NCBI RefSeq assembly: GCF_009674725.1
Contig: NZ_WKKH01000004.1
Coordinates: forward strand, 62,001 to 126,000
Direction of reading: 5' to 3'
Source of the DNA: Pedobacter petrophilus
GTDB taxonomy: Bacteria; Bacteroidota; Bacteroidia; Sphingobacteriales; Sphingobacteriaceae
DNA: 64,000 nucleotides
In this document: piece after piece, positions 7,975-16,894 of the stretch
How the letters are laid out: each line of letters opens with the position of its first letter
Position numbering within the stretch: position 1 is the first letter of the stretch
Translations under genes and position numbers: made by a program
Notes under the pieces: model-generated
What the model was told of the DNA's origin: nothing
Seen by the model: the letters and a program-made list of their open reading frames with translations, nothing else
The model's database searches: none

Positions 7975-8667
7975 ATGAAAACTAAAAACTACTTTGGCTT
8001 AACTACTAAATTAATATGCGCGCTATTCGCTATAACATTAATATTTTCTGCCTGTAAAAAAGACTGGAATGATGATCCGATCGAAGCCGCCGGAATAGGC
8101 TTTGTTCATGCATCGCCAGGCACCGGTCCATTGGATTTCATCTTAGACAACCAAAAAATTGGCAGTTTTACCTACACCAATGATCGGGGATACTATGCCG
8201 CCTACCCTGGCACGAGACTGGTTGGCGTATCCAAGAAAGATTCTTTGAAGTACCTTACTAATGGAACTGCAAATTTAAAAGGCGGAGGATTTTATTCGGT
8301 TTTCGTGGTTGATACCTTAAAATCTACTAAACTGCTATTAATTGAAGATGATTTAAAAGCGCCTGAAACGGATAAAGCAAAAATTCGTTTTATTAATTTA
8401 AGTCCGGGCTCTTCACCTTTAGATTTAGCAGTGGAAGGTAATGCAACAGCATTATTTACGGCAAAAGCTTTTAAGGAGTATACACCTTTTACTGCTATCA
8501 ATCCATCAGATAGTTACACTTTTCAGGTTAAGCAAGGTGAAACCGTTAAAGCCACTCTGCCTGCAATAAAAATAGAGAAAGGCAAAATCTACACCATTTG
8601 GGCGAAAGGATTAAGCAGTGCAACAGACAGTACAAAATTTGCATTGGCTGTGATGACAAACAAATAA
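7975..8667 (+). CDS. DUF4397 lipoprotein
   Basis: A 230-residue lipoprotein (signal ends IFSAC, Cys27). The mature part has two copies of the DUF4397 pattern: GFVHASPGTGPLDFILDN (about 42-59) and IRFINLSPGSSPLDLAVEGN (about 136-155), each starting a beta-sandwich-like repeat. The domain occurs in envelope proteins of many Bacteroidota; no activity is known. It is transcribed alone, ending at a strong hairpin, just upstream of the sigma-factor operon. Confidence 0.85.
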   Translation: MKTKNYFGLTTKLICALFAITLIFSACKKDWNDDPIEAAGIGFVHASPGTGPLDFILDNQKIGSFTYTNDRGYYAAYPGTRLVGVSKKDSLKYLTNGTANLKGGGFYSVFVVDTLKSTKLLLIEDDLKAPETDKAKIRFINLSPGSSPLDLAVEGNATALFTAKAFKEYTPFTAINPSDSYTFQVKQGETVKATLPAIKIEKGKIYTIWAKGLSSATDSTKFALAVMTNK

Positions 8668-8689
8668 CATCTACCCGTTGAATTTAGCG

Positions 8690-8719
8690 CCATCCGATAA
8701 ATCGGATGGTGTTATTTTA
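8690..8719 (+). terminator. Terminator of the DUF4397 gene
   Basis: CCATCCGAT (8690-8698) and ATCGGATGG (8701-8709) form a 9-bp stem with a 2-nt gap, followed by a T-rich tail that runs into the next -7 element. Confidence 0.8.
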
Positions 8720-8727
8720 TATTTTTG
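8720..8727 (+). promoter_or_regulatory. -7 element TATTTTTG for the sigma-factor operon
   Basis: An exact TAnnTTTG match right after the upstream terminator, 56 nt before the sigma gene start. It suggests separate transcription of the sigma/barrel operon. Confidence 0.5.
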
Positions 8728-8783
8728 CAGTAGCGAAAAGCATGCTAGAAAACTAATCGAACTTTAAATAGGCCTTTACAGGA

Positions 8784-9368
8784 GTGATCAAAAAAATACT
8801 CAGATTTGAGGAGATTTTAAAAGGCTGTGTAAATGACAACAATAGCTGTAAGGAAATGATGTATAAATCATTTTACGGCTATTTAATGGGCATTATTTTA
8901 AGGTACACAAAAAACACCCCAGATAGTGAAGAGCTTGTAAATGATACTTTTATCAAAATATTTAAAAATGTTTCCGGATTTAAACCACCTAAAAATCCTG
9001 AGGAATTGCAGCGGTCTTTTAAAGGGTGGATTGCACAAATTGCATCCCGAACGGCAATAGATAAAATCAGGAGTTCAAAAGCTCATTTTTATGTTGATGA
9101 TTTAAATGAAGATCAACATCCGGCTACACAAGTTTCGGTGGCTTCAGATCTTCATGTAAACGACATCATGAATTTATTAAATCATTTACCAGATACGCAT
9201 CGACTGGTATTTAACTTATATGAGATCGAGGGATTTGCACATGATGAAATTTCCAAAATGTTAAACATCCCGGAAAGCTCCAGTCGTGTTTATTTAACCC
9301 GGTCAAAAAATAAGTTGCGTGTACTTTACACCAATACATTAGTTGGTTCATATAAAAAAAATGGATAA
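8784..9368 (+). CDS. ECF-type RNA polymerase sigma factor
   Basis: A 194-residue sigma-70 family protein. Region 2 shows YLMGIILRYTKNTPDSEELVNDTF (about 33-56), and region 4 shows LNHLPDTHRLVFNLYEIEGF, HDEISKML and SSSRVYLTRSKNKL (about 133-180), the usual ECF helix-turn-helix. It would redirect RNA polymerase to an envelope-linked regulon. The only start upstream of region 2 is GTG at 8784, directly after AGGA, so the start is fairly weakly fixed. The stop overlaps the next gene's ATG by 8 nt, so the two products are translationally coupled. Confidence 0.88.
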   Translation: MIKKILRFEEILKGCVNDNNSCKEMMYKSFYGYLMGIILRYTKNTPDSEELVNDTFIKIFKNVSGFKPPKNPEELQRSFKGWIAQIASRTAIDKIRSSKAHFYVDDLNEDQHPATQVSVASDLHVNDIMNLLNHLPDTHRLVFNLYEIEGFAHDEISKMLNIPESSSRVYLTRSKNKLRVLYTNTLVGSYKKNG

Positions 9369-10584
9369 GGAATTAATAGAACATATCACCACCCAGTTAC
9401 AAAACCATGAGGAGAATTACGCTCCTGGTGCCTGGGAACGCTTTTCTGAAAAGGAAGAGAAAAAGCGCGGTGGCTTTGTTTTCTGGCCGCTGTGGACTGC
9501 CGCAGCAATAATTCTGGTTGTATCCGGTCTGTTTTTCTTGAATAACGGAAAGATCATAAATAAGAATACAATTGTCAAGTCTAAAACTGAAATTAATAGC
9601 ACACAAGGAACGGAACCGAAAACAGATCATTCAACCCATAATAAGATAACCATTGAGGAGCCAAAAATTGCATCCAAAAAAAATAAAGCGCCTTACGATG
9701 CACAACCTGTAAACATCTTTAAATCACCTTCTAATAAAGTAGAAAACCAAAATCCACTTTATGTCACTAATCAAGCTGCCGATAAGATTGCTGCACCTAA
9801 AATTAATGTTTTCGAAAACAATCCAGATGTAACGTCAGCCAATAGTCGTAATACTGAAGTGAAGGTAGCGCAAGAAAAGGTAAAGACAAATAACAAAATG
9901 ACTTTTGAAGATTTACTGGCGTTAGACAGCAAAGCGAACCTGGGAAAGCATGTTCAAAATCAAAAAAATCAAACTCATAAATGGCAACAGGATGTTTATG
10001 TAGCCCCTTCTATGGGGAATGACAGTAAGGTAAACATGAACTACGGTTTCTCTTTATCGTATGCCATCGCAAATAAATTATCGCTTAGCTCTGGTGTTTC
10101 TTATGCATCTGTTAGTTCTACTGAATCGCAAAATGCAAGTGCACCTCAAAGCTTATCCGGAAAAAATTTAGAATCTGTTAATGCGAAAGTAAGCGGTATT
10201 AATGTGCCTTTGGAACTGCGGTATAAGATTTCAGAAAAACTATATACCGGCGTTGGCATATCTGCATTGGCCGTGATTAATAACTCACAGCAAAACACTT
10301 ATATTGTAAATCAGGTTCAAAGTATGGCTTCTCCATCGGCAAACGGAACAACAGATATCAGAAGCTTTATCGTGGCCGAAAAACAAACTGAACCGCAGCC
10401 AGAATCCAAACTTGATCCTGATAAATATATCGGCTTTTATAATTTCTCATTGGGCTACAAACAGAAAATATCTAAAAAGAATAATATCGCTATTGAGCCA
10501 TTTTTAAGGCTTCCGATGAAAACTTTCTCCAGGGAAAATTTAAACCTAACCAATGGTGGCCTACGTTTAAAGGTTGATTTTTAA
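9361..10584 (+). CDS. Membrane-anchored sigma partner with C-terminal outer-membrane barrel-like domain
   Basis: A 407-residue protein from ATG 9361 (an upstream in-frame TTG at 9343 lies inside the sigma gene). Order: about 40 cytoplasmic residues MDKELIEHITTQLQNHEENY followed by APGAWERFSEKEEKKR, the typical N-terminus of Bacteroidota anti-sigma proteins; one membrane span (about 43-63); a long Lys/Asn/Gln-rich linker; then YVAPSMGNDSKVNMNYGFSL onward with alternating beta strands and a final Phe (LRLKVDF), like an outer-membrane beta-barrel. It is likely to hold the sigma factor at the inner membrane while sampling the envelope, but no binding data exist here. The 8-nt overlap with the sigma gene supports the pairing. 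Confidence 0.72.
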   Translation: MDKELIEHITTQLQNHEENYAPGAWERFSEKEEKKRGGFVFWPLWTAAAIILVVSGLFFLNNGKIINKNTIVKSKTEINSTQGTEPKTDHSTHNKITIEEPKIASKKNKAPYDAQPVNIFKSPSNKVENQNPLYVTNQAADKIAAPKINVFENNPDVTSANSRNTEVKVAQEKVKTNNKMTFEDLLALDSKANLGKHVQNQKNQTHKWQQDVYVAPSMGNDSKVNMNYGFSLSYAIANKLSLSSGVSYASVSSTESQNASAPQSLSGKNLESVNAKVSGINVPLELRYKISEKLYTGVGISALAVINNSQQNTYIVNQVQSMASPSANGTTDIRSFIVAEKQTEPQPESKLDPDKYIGFYNFSLGYKQKISKKNNIAIEPFLRLPMKTFSRENLNLTNGGLRLKVDF

Positions 10585-10626
10585 AAAGCGTAGCGATCAT
10601 TTACTACCTAACCCCCATCTCTTTTG

Positions 10627-10634
10627 TATATTTG
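10627..10634 (+). promoter_or_regulatory. -7 element TATATTTG
   Basis: Exact TAnnTTTG match, 20 nt before ATG 10655. It shows that the small secreted protein has its own promoter and supports the 10655 start over the longer open frame from 10574. Confidence 0.65.
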
Positions 10635-10654
10635 CAGTTAGACTACGAATTGAA

Positions 10655-11092
10655 ATGAGATCATTAGCCTTTTTTTTATTAATATTTATCGGATTTTCTG
10701 CTAAAGCACAGCATGATCCGAGCGATCAGATGGATTCGGCCAACTGGGATGTTATTGGTGGTGTAAAAATTAAGACCGTAAAACCGACTGAAACTTATGC
10801 CATTTACAATCCAGCTATCCAAAAATATGAAAGTAAGGCATTTGAGCTTTCAGGCTATATTGTGCCTATAAAAGACGGCATGAAGCAAACGAAATTTATG
10901 CTTTCTACATTGCCTATTAATCAGTGCTTTTATTGTGGTAAAAATGGCGTTCCAATAATGGTGCTGGTGGAAATGGCGGAGCCTATTAAATTTACTTACC
11001 AGCCAATTACCGTAAAAGGGACATTGAAGCTGAACAAGGGAAATGCGATGAACAACCCACCTGTTGAGCTCATTTCTTCAAAATTATTATAA
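10655..11092 (+). CDS. Small secreted protein with CFYCG motif (DUF3299-like)
   Basis: A 145-residue exported protein: signal peptide MRSLAFFLLIFIGFSAKA-Q, then a beta-rich domain with ELSGYIVPIKDGMKQTKFML, the cysteine pair in INQCFYCGKNGVPIMVLVEM (about 87-106) and a GTLKLNKGN strand. The CxxC-like pair (CFYC) could bind metal or form a disulfide. It resembles DUF3299 proteins, which have no firm function. ATG 10655 is preferred because it sits just after a -7 box and gives a clean signal peptide. The gene ends in a bidirectional terminator shared with slyD. Confidence 0.68.
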   Translation: MRSLAFFLLIFIGFSAKAQHDPSDQMDSANWDVIGGVKIKTVKPTETYAIYNPAIQKYESKAFELSGYIVPIKDGMKQTKFMLSTLPINQCFYCGKNGVPIMVLVEMAEPIKFTYQPITVKGTLKLNKGNAMNNPPVELISSKLL

Positions 11093-11124
11093 AAAAAATC
11101 CCGGTCGAAACCGGGATTTTTTTT
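11091..11124. terminator. Bidirectional terminator
   Basis: A perfect 15-bp stem (11091-11105 with 11110-11124): eight A, TCCCGGT, loop CGAA, ACCGGGA, eight T. It ends both the secreted-protein gene (+) and slyD (-). Confidence 0.92.
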
Positions 11125-11150
11125 ATATAGATCGCTTATATTAAAAAGAC

Positions 11151-11657
11151 CTAGTGATCTTCATGTCCGTCTGCACCATGTGCATGACCATGAGCCAATT
11201 CATCCTGAGTAGCTTCGCGAACGTTTAAGATAGTTCCGCTAAACAATAAGTTTTTACCAGCCATTGGATGGTTTAAGTTTACGGCAACAGTTTCTTCATG
11301 TACGGCTGTTACACCTGCCCTGAAACTGTTTCCTTCGTTATCCTGCAAAGGGATCACTTCACCAACTGCCGGAACTTCACCACCAGCATCAACAAACATT
11401 GATTTTGGAAGATCAGCAAAAGCACCTGGATCGATCTCTCCGTAGCCATCAGCTGCAGATAATTCGAAACTATATTCATCACCAGTTTTTGAACCAGCTA
11501 AATGTTCTTCAAACTTTGGCAACATCATGCCTACGCCATATAGAAATACTAAAGGATTTTCTTCGTCTGCTTTTTCGACAAAAACTTGTTGTCCTTCTTC
11601 GTTGGTAGTGTGCAATTCATAAGTTAATGCAACTACTGAGTTTGGTGAAATATTCAT
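11151..11657 (-). CDS. slyD: FKBP-type peptidyl-prolyl cis-trans isomerase, SlyD-like
   Basis: A 168-residue cytoplasmic foldase. FKBP core: VALTYELHT (about 9-17), PLVFLYGVGMMLPKFEEHLAG (about 34-54), the inserted IF chaperone flap (about 70-125) and LNHPMAGKNLLFSGTI (about 127-142). The His-rich tail HGHAHGADGHEDH is short but typical of SlyD, which binds nickel or other metals. It lies 11 nt downstream of the yyaL-type gene on the same strand, so the two are probably one operon. The tail is shorter than in E. coli SlyD. Confidence 0.9.
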   Translation of the reverse strand: MNISPNSVVALTYELHTTNEEGQQVFVEKADEENPLVFLYGVGMMLPKFEEHLAGSKTGDEYSFELSAADGYGEIDPGAFADLPKSMFVDAGGEVPAVGEVIPLQDNEGNSFRAGVTAVHEETVAVNLNHPMAGKNLLFSGTILNVREATQDELAHGHAHGADGHEDH

Positions 11658-11668
11658 TCAGATTTTTT

Positions 11669-13690
11669 TTATTGTAAATACGTTAATGCTTCCTCAACAG
11701 TTTTAACCGGCAACTGGCATACTTTATTTCGGCAAATATAAACTTTTGTTTCATTGCTTTGCTTTCCTTTTAACAGTGGTAAGTTACTTTTTGTTCCACC
11801 TAATGTAATTTTGTTAGGAATATAATGATTGCTTAATTCCAATTTAACTACATCTGCCTCCAAACCTGTTATCGCAATTTCATTTATACCATAAATTTCA
11901 TTCAGCAGTAAAATTGCCCAGTTTGAATAAGCGGAACCATAGGTTTTTATTTTGGGATGAACGGCAGCCAGCATTTCTGCCGCCTTTTCAGTGTATCGCT
12001 CTACATCAAATAGTAAGCCTAGCTTCTTTAAATTCAATGCCATGGTAGAATTTGCTGCGGGAATTACATTATCCATTACTTCGTGTTTGCGTGCAATTAA
12101 ACTTTCCCCTTCTGCAGATGTATAAAACAACATGGGTGAATTCGCATCGCTGAAGTTATTCAATACATAGTCTGCCAATGATTTAGCTTCCTCAAGCCAT
12201 TGTTCATCGAAATCATATTCGTACAAGGCAATTAAAGCCTCTATTAGAAAAGCATAATCATCTAAAAATGCGGTGATAGATGCTTTCCCGTTTTTATAAT
12301 TGCGGTACAAACCACCAACAGCTGATTTCATATTCTTTATGATGAAATTGGCCGCTGTTGCTGCTTTTTCATAATATGCATCATAACCTAGCACCTGGGC
12401 TGCATCTGCCAGTGCTTTAATCATCATTCCATTCCAGGCGGTCAAACATTTATCATCAAGCCCTGGCCAAATACGTTTGCTCCTTACTTCCAGGAGTTTG
12501 GCTTTCGCCCGATTTACTTTATCAAATAAGTCTTCCGTAGAAAGGTTATATTTATCCAGAAGGATTTTATCTTCAAATGTTTTTCTTAAAATATTCGTTT
12601 GTTCTTCTTCCCAATTGCCTTCCTCCGTCACGTTGTAATATTCTGCCAGTAATTTGGCATCATCTCCTAAAACCTGGTCAAACTCGTCTTTATCCCAGAC
12701 GTAAAATTTACCTTCCACACCTTCACTATCAGCATCTAAAGCAGAATAAAACAGTCCTTCAGGCGAAGTCATTTCATTAAAAGTCCAGGTTATTGTTTCA
12801 ACAGCAGTTTGTTTAAAAGAATCAAATTTTGTGCATTGATAAGCCTCAATGTATAAACTAATCAGCTGTGCATTATCATAAAGCATCTTTTCAAAATGCG
12901 GCACATGCCATTTATCATCCACTGAATAACGGGCGAAACCTCCGGCAATCTGATCGTAAATACCACCCCTGCTCATTTCTTCCAGGGTATGGCAAACAGC
13001 TGTGAAAACAGACTCATCATCATTCAGAAAGCCGTAGCGCAATAAGAAAACCCAATTATTAGGCAGCGGAAACTTTGGCGCACGGTTGTAGCCACCATAA
13101 CCAATATCGAAATGGCGTTTCCAGGGTTCGATAATTTCTGTTAAATGATTTTCGGTATAGGCTTCTTTATTTTCGACAGCAATCACTTTCTCACTGTCAT
13201 TTATACCAGCGGTTAATCTTTCTGCATATCCAATGGCTTTATCAGGTTCATTTGCCCAAAGTGCAGCCACATTTTCCAATACATTAATCCAGTCCGTTTT
13301 TCGGAAATATGTACCTCCATAAATTGGGCGCTGATCTGGTAAGCAGATGCAATTTAATGGCCAGCCGCCGCTACCTGTCATCAATTGAATGGCATACATA
13401 TAAATCTGATCGATATCTGGCCGTTCTTCGCGATCTACCTTGATGCATACAAAGTGCTGATTCATCACTTCTGCAACTTCATGGTTTTCAAAACACTCCC
13501 GTTCCATTACATGGCACCAGTGGCAGGCTGAATAACCGATGCTCACTAAAATCAACTTATTTTCAGTCTTTGCTTTTTCTAACGCTTCAGGGCCCCATTC
13601 GTACCAATGAACTGGATTATAAGCATGTTGAAGTAAATATGGAGAAGAAGCATTAATTAAGTTATTAGGCTCTGAATGTAGATTTGACAT
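11669..13690 (-). CDS. Thioredoxin-domain / glycosidase-like protein (YyaL, DUF255)
   Basis: A 673-residue cytoplasmic protein. N-terminal thioredoxin fold (about 1-170) with [23 protein letters not shown] start, the [14 protein letters not shown] active-site loop (about 53-66) and DREERPDID; the remaining 500 residues form an alpha/alpha toroid like six-hairpin glycosidases ([31 protein letters not shown]). This is the YyaL/SPATA20 family. Its biological role is not settled. Full length and upstream of slyD in the same operon. Confidence 0.9.
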   Translation of the reverse strand: MSNLHSEPNNLINASSPYLLQHAYNPVHWYEWGPEALEKAKTENKLILVSIGYSACHWCHVMERECFENHEVAEVMNQHFVCIKVDREERPDIDQIYMYAIQLMTGSGGWPLNCICLPDQRPIYGGTYFRKTDWINVLENVAALWANEPDKAIGYAERLTAGINDSEKVIAVENKEAYTENHLTEIIEPWKRHFDIGYGGYNRAPKFPLPNNWVFLLRYGFLNDDESVFTAVCHTLEEMSRGGIYDQIAGGFARYSVDDKWHVPHFEKMLYDNAQLISLYIEAYQCTKFDSFKQTAVETITWTFNEMTSPEGLFYSALDADSEGVEGKFYVWDKDEFDQVLGDDAKLLAEYYNVTEEGNWEEEQTNILRKTFEDKILLDKYNLSTEDLFDKVNRAKAKLLEVRSKRIWPGLDDKCLTAWNGMMIKALADAAQVLGYDAYYEKAATAANFIIKNMKSAVGGLYRNYKNGKASITAFLDDYAFLIEALIALYEYDFDEQWLEEAKSLADYVLNNFSDANSPMLFYTSAEGESLIARKHEVMDNVIPAANSTMALNLKKLGLLFDVERYTEKAAEMLAAVHPKIKTYGSAYSNWAILLLNEIYGINEIAITGLEADVVKLELSNHYIPNKITLGGTKSNLPLLKGKQSNETKVYICRNKVCQLPVKTVEEALTYLQ

Positions 13691-13794
13691 AGGTTTTAAA
13701 GATAAAATTGGAACTATAAAGCTATTAATTATCTACAAACGTGGTTTGTTTTAGTTTTTGTTTTTCTATTTTAGATGAAAATCAATTCGTGTTC

Positions 13795-14784
13795 ATGGAA
13801 TTATCAAAGAGCGATTTATTTAGTATTGTTAAGGAAATTATTATTCAATCCCGCCTGAAAGTTTTCCGGGCAGCAAACTCTGCATTGCTGGAGTCTTACT
13901 GGCAAATTGGCAAGCTGATTGTGGAGGATGAACAGAATGGTAAAGCACGGGCAGATTATGGAAAAAGCACCTTAAAAAACCTTTCACAGCAGCTTACGCT
14001 TGAGTTTGGGAAGGGATTTGATGAAAGTAATTTAAGAAATATCAGAAGTTTCTTCAAAGCATTTCCAATTCGTGACGCATTGCGTCACGAATTGAGTTGG
14101 ACACATTATAGACTTTTATCCAGAATAGAAACTGAAGAAAAACGAAATTATTATCTATCAGAATCCATCACCTCTAACTGGAACAGCAGAGAATTACAGC
14201 GACAGATCAATGCCCTCGCCTTTGAAAGAGTGATATCTCACAATGTATTAGCAGATACCAAACAAGAAATTGAAAATTTTTTAAAAGACCCCTACATTTT
14301 CGAATTTCTGGGTTTAAATCCAAATGAAAAAAATTCTGAGAGAGAACTGGAAAGTGCTATCATTGATCACTTACAGAAATTCCTGCTCGAATTTGGGAAA
14401 GGATTCGCTTTTGTAGCCCGGCAACAACACATCGTTACGGATACATCAGACTTTTACATCGACCTTGTATTTTATAATTATATCTTAAAATGTTTTGTAA
14501 TTATAGACCTTAAAACGGGCACTTTGAATCATCAGGACATTGGTCAAATTGATATGTATGTAAGAATGTATGACGACCTTAAAAGAAACGAAGGTGATAA
14601 CCCAACGATTGGATTATTGCTTTGTTCGGAGAAAGATGAAACCATTGTTAAGTACTCCGTTTTAAATGACCATAATCAGCTTTTCGCCAGCAAATATCTA
14701 TTATACCTTCCAAAAGAAGAAGATTTAAAGAACATTATAGAATCAGACAGATTACGTTTTGAATTAGAGAAAGATAGAAGATGA
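13795..14784 (+). CDS. DUF1016 (YhcG-type) PD-(D/E)XK nuclease family protein
   Basis: A 329-residue protein. The N-terminal half is the DUF1016_N region (LLESYWQIGKLIVEDEQNG, about 29-47; LSWTHYRLLSRIETEEKRNYY, about 99-119); the C-terminal half is a PD-(D/E)XK fold with DTSDFYIDLVFYN and CFVIIDLKTG (Asp, then D-x-K instead of E-x-K). These proteins are linked to DNA processing and defence loci, but the exact role is unclear. ATG 13795 gives the normal MELSK start; an upstream GTG at 13741 would add 18 unlikely residues. A perfect 29-bp palindrome lies within the gene, encoding PIRDALRHEL. It overlaps the epimerase gene by 4 nt. Confidence 0.87.
   Translation: MELSKSDLFSIVKEIIIQSRLKVFRAANSALLESYWQIGKLIVEDEQNGKARADYGKSTLKNLSQQLTLEFGKGFDESNLRNIRSFFKAFPIRDALRHELSWTHYRLLSRIETEEKRNYYLSESITSNWNSRELQRQINALAFERVISHNVLADTKQEIENFLKDPYIFEFLGLNPNEKNSERELESAIIDHLQKFLLEFGKGFAFVARQQHIVTDTSDFYIDLVFYNYILKCFVIIDLKTGTLNHQDIGQIDMYVRMYDDLKRNEGDNPTIGLLLCSEKDETIVKYSVLNDHNQLFASKYLLYLPKEEDLKNIIESDRLRFELEKDRR
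14066..14094. repeat. 29-bp perfect palindrome inside the DUF1016 gene
   Basis: CAATTCGTGACGCA (14066-14079), one T, then TGCGTCACGAATTG (14081-14094). All 14 arm bases pair. It encodes residues around 91-100 of the nuclease. Confidence 0.95.
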
Positions 14785-15878
14785 AAATTACACATACCGA
14801 AATATATCGCTTTAGTATCCCGATGGAACCTTTTGTTATTGCAACAGGCACCATGCATTTTGCGCAAAATGTTTTAATAAGAATTTATACCGATGCAGGT
14901 ATTCACGGAATTGGCGAATGCTCTGCCTTCCCGATGATTGTTGGCGAAACACAGGAAACCTGCATTGCCATGGCAAAAGATTTTGCAGCCATTATAAAAG
15001 GAAAAGATCCGTTGGAGATTCCAGAACGGATGAATGACCTTTTGGCTTATGCCGATCATAACAGCACCATTAAAAGTGCATTCGATATGGCTTTGTTTGA
15101 TCTTGCTGCAAAACACGCTGGCTTGCCGCTTTATCAATTTCTCGGTGGAACAAAGAGGACCATCGAAACGGATATGACCATTGGTATTGATACACCAGAA
15201 GGGATGGCAAACACAGCGTTAAAATACCAAAGTCATGGTTGCAGGATTTTAAAAATCAAACTGGGAAAGAAGGTTCAGGATGATATTGAGCGTGTAAAAC
15301 AGATAAGAGCTGCAGTTGGTGAAGAAATGATTTTGCGCCTGGACGCTAACCAGGGATGGAGTTTTGATGATGCTTTGTTCGCCCTGGGAGAACTGGAAAA
15401 ATACAACATCGAATTCTGCGAACAGCCCATGCGGACCTGGTTTGACGATAAATTACCAGAATTGAATATAAATTCGCCAATCAAATTAATGGCTGATGAG
15501 AGTTGTTACCACCACCACGACGCGCGTAAACTGATTAATAGCCAGTCTACAACTTATCTGAATATTAAATTTTCTAAATCTGGCGGAATTTTAGAAGCAC
15601 AGAAAATTCATGAAGAGGCTTTACAAAAAGGTGTTAAATGTATGATTGGAAGCATGCTCGAAAGCCGGATTGCTTTAAGTGCTAACTTACATTTTGCTTT
15701 AGCAAGCCCGAATATAGAGTTTTTTGACCTTGATACCGCCTTGCTTGGGCACCTGGTAGATCCGGTGGTTGATGGCTTAACCTACAATGGTTATTTCCTT
15801 GATGTTCCTGAGCTTCCAGGAATTGGTGCAGAAGCCGATGAATTTTTCCTCGAAGAATGTGAAAGCTGGACGGTTTAG
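14781..15878 (+). CDS. Dipeptide epimerase (enolase superfamily, Ala-Glu epimerase-like)
   Basis: A 365-residue member of the muconate-lactonizing subgroup of the enolase superfamily. Motifs: the KxK base RILKIKLGKK (about 155-164), metal ligands in LRLDANQGW (Asp near 190), EFCEQPM (Glu near 215) and MADESC (Asp near 240), and the second base Lys in NIKFSKSGG (about 263-271). It would epimerise L-Ala-D/L-Glu or a related dipeptide, typically from peptidoglycan. The ATG overlaps the DUF1016 stop (ATGA), so it depends on the same transcript, which is an unusual partnership. Confidence 0.85.
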   Translation: MKITHTEIYRFSIPMEPFVIATGTMHFAQNVLIRIYTDAGIHGIGECSAFPMIVGETQETCIAMAKDFAAIIKGKDPLEIPERMNDLLAYADHNSTIKSAFDMALFDLAAKHAGLPLYQFLGGTKRTIETDMTIGIDTPEGMANTALKYQSHGCRILKIKLGKKVQDDIERVKQIRAAVGEEMILRLDANQGWSFDDALFALGELEKYNIEFCEQPMRTWFDDKLPELNINSPIKLMADESCYHHHDARKLINSQSTTYLNIKFSKSGGILEAQKIHEEALQKGVKCMIGSMLESRIALSANLHFALASPNIEFFDLDTALLGHLVDPVVDGLTYNGYFLDVPELPGIGAEADEFFLEECESWTV

Positions 15879-15910
15879 TTTAACTAATTAATAACAGGCG
15901 ATTCATTAAA

Positions 15911-16807
15911 CTATTTTACGAGCATTTCTGCGAGCGTGGTACTGTCTCCATTAAAGGCATTGAAATCTACCACGTGGCCAATCCCGTTAATTTTGGCTTT
16001 GTCTGAATGTTGCCAAAATTTCCAGCGGCTTTTATCCAGACGCAGCCTTGGCTGGTAATAATGTGCAATCCATAACGGATATTCGTCTAATTTACCTTTC
16101 AAATTATCTTCATAAAACTTTAAACCCGTATAAATAATAGGCCTTACTCCTGTTTTCATTTCCACATAAGTGAGGAAATCTGAAAGTTCTAACCTCATTC
16201 TTAACGGCGTAACACCATCTAAAGTTTCAACATCAACCACAGGGGGTAAATCGCCTTTCTCTACATTGGCCACTTGCAAAAAAAACTTCGCTTGTGCGCT
16301 GCCACTTTTTTTAGGCCGGAAAAAGTGATAGGCACCACAAACAATTCCTGCCTTCGGTGCTTCACGCCAGTTGCGCTGGAAATAAGGATCAACTTGTAAA
16401 ATTCCTTCCGTGGCTTTGATGAAGGCAAAACTAATCTTTACCTCATCTTCCTTCATGGCCTTTACTTTAGGCCAGTTTATTTTACCTTGATAGTATGAAA
16501 CATCAATCCCGTGAATAGAATATTTCTTAGGTATCTTGATATTGAAACTCTTGTAAGTACGGTAATTTGGATCCTGCCCTAAATCTTTCATCCACCTCCA
16601 AGTGGCAACGAAACCATTTAAAACATAGCCATAATATAAAGGAGACAGCAAAATTAGTAGTAAAGCAGCAATAGCCACCTTCATTTTTGCAGAAAGGAAA
16701 CTTTGCTTCTTTCTCTTTCCTACAGGCTTTCGGGAAGTTGGTTTTCTTTCAACAGGTTTTCTGGCTACTGTTTTCTTATCTGAAGGAATTCTTTTCTCTG
16801 GCGGCAT
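15911..16807 (-). CDS. Glycoside hydrolase family 25 (lysozyme-like muramidase)
   Basis: A 298-residue protein: a strongly basic N-terminal tail with repeated RKPV/KPT units (about 14-33), one membrane span (about 42-62), then a GH25 domain. Catalytic pieces are visible: IHGIDVSYYQGKINW (Asp near 100), AFIKATEG and PPVVDVETLDG (DxE near 190), and WIAHY, FWQHSD. It would cut the beta-1,4 bond after MurNAc. The anchor puts it at the inner membrane facing the periplasm. Divergent genes on both sides; the epimerase gene ends 32 nt away, converging. Confidence 0.9.
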   Translation of the reverse strand: MPPEKRIPSDKKTVARKPVERKPTSRKPVGKRKKQSFLSAKMKVAIAALLLILLSPLYYGYVLNGFVATWRWMKDLGQDPNYRTYKSFNIKIPKKYSIHGIDVSYYQGKINWPKVKAMKEDEVKISFAFIKATEGILQVDPYFQRNWREAPKAGIVCGAYHFFRPKKSGSAQAKFFLQVANVEKGDLPPVVDVETLDGVTPLRMRLELSDFLTYVEMKTGVRPIIYTGLKFYEDNLKGKLDEYPLWIAHYYQPRLRLDKSRWKFWQHSDKAKINGIGHVVDFNAFNGDSTTLAEMLVK

Positions 16808-16894
16808 ATCTATTCTGCCGCTAAATTGAGTAAAATCCCTTTAAATAAAAAAATCATTTACCTGTTTAGCAACTTTCGGTACATTGACAGATTG

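Noticed and set aside
10574..10654. Longer start for the secreted CFYCG protein
   Set aside because: The extra 27 residues are not signal-like and the -7 box at 10627 lies inside them.
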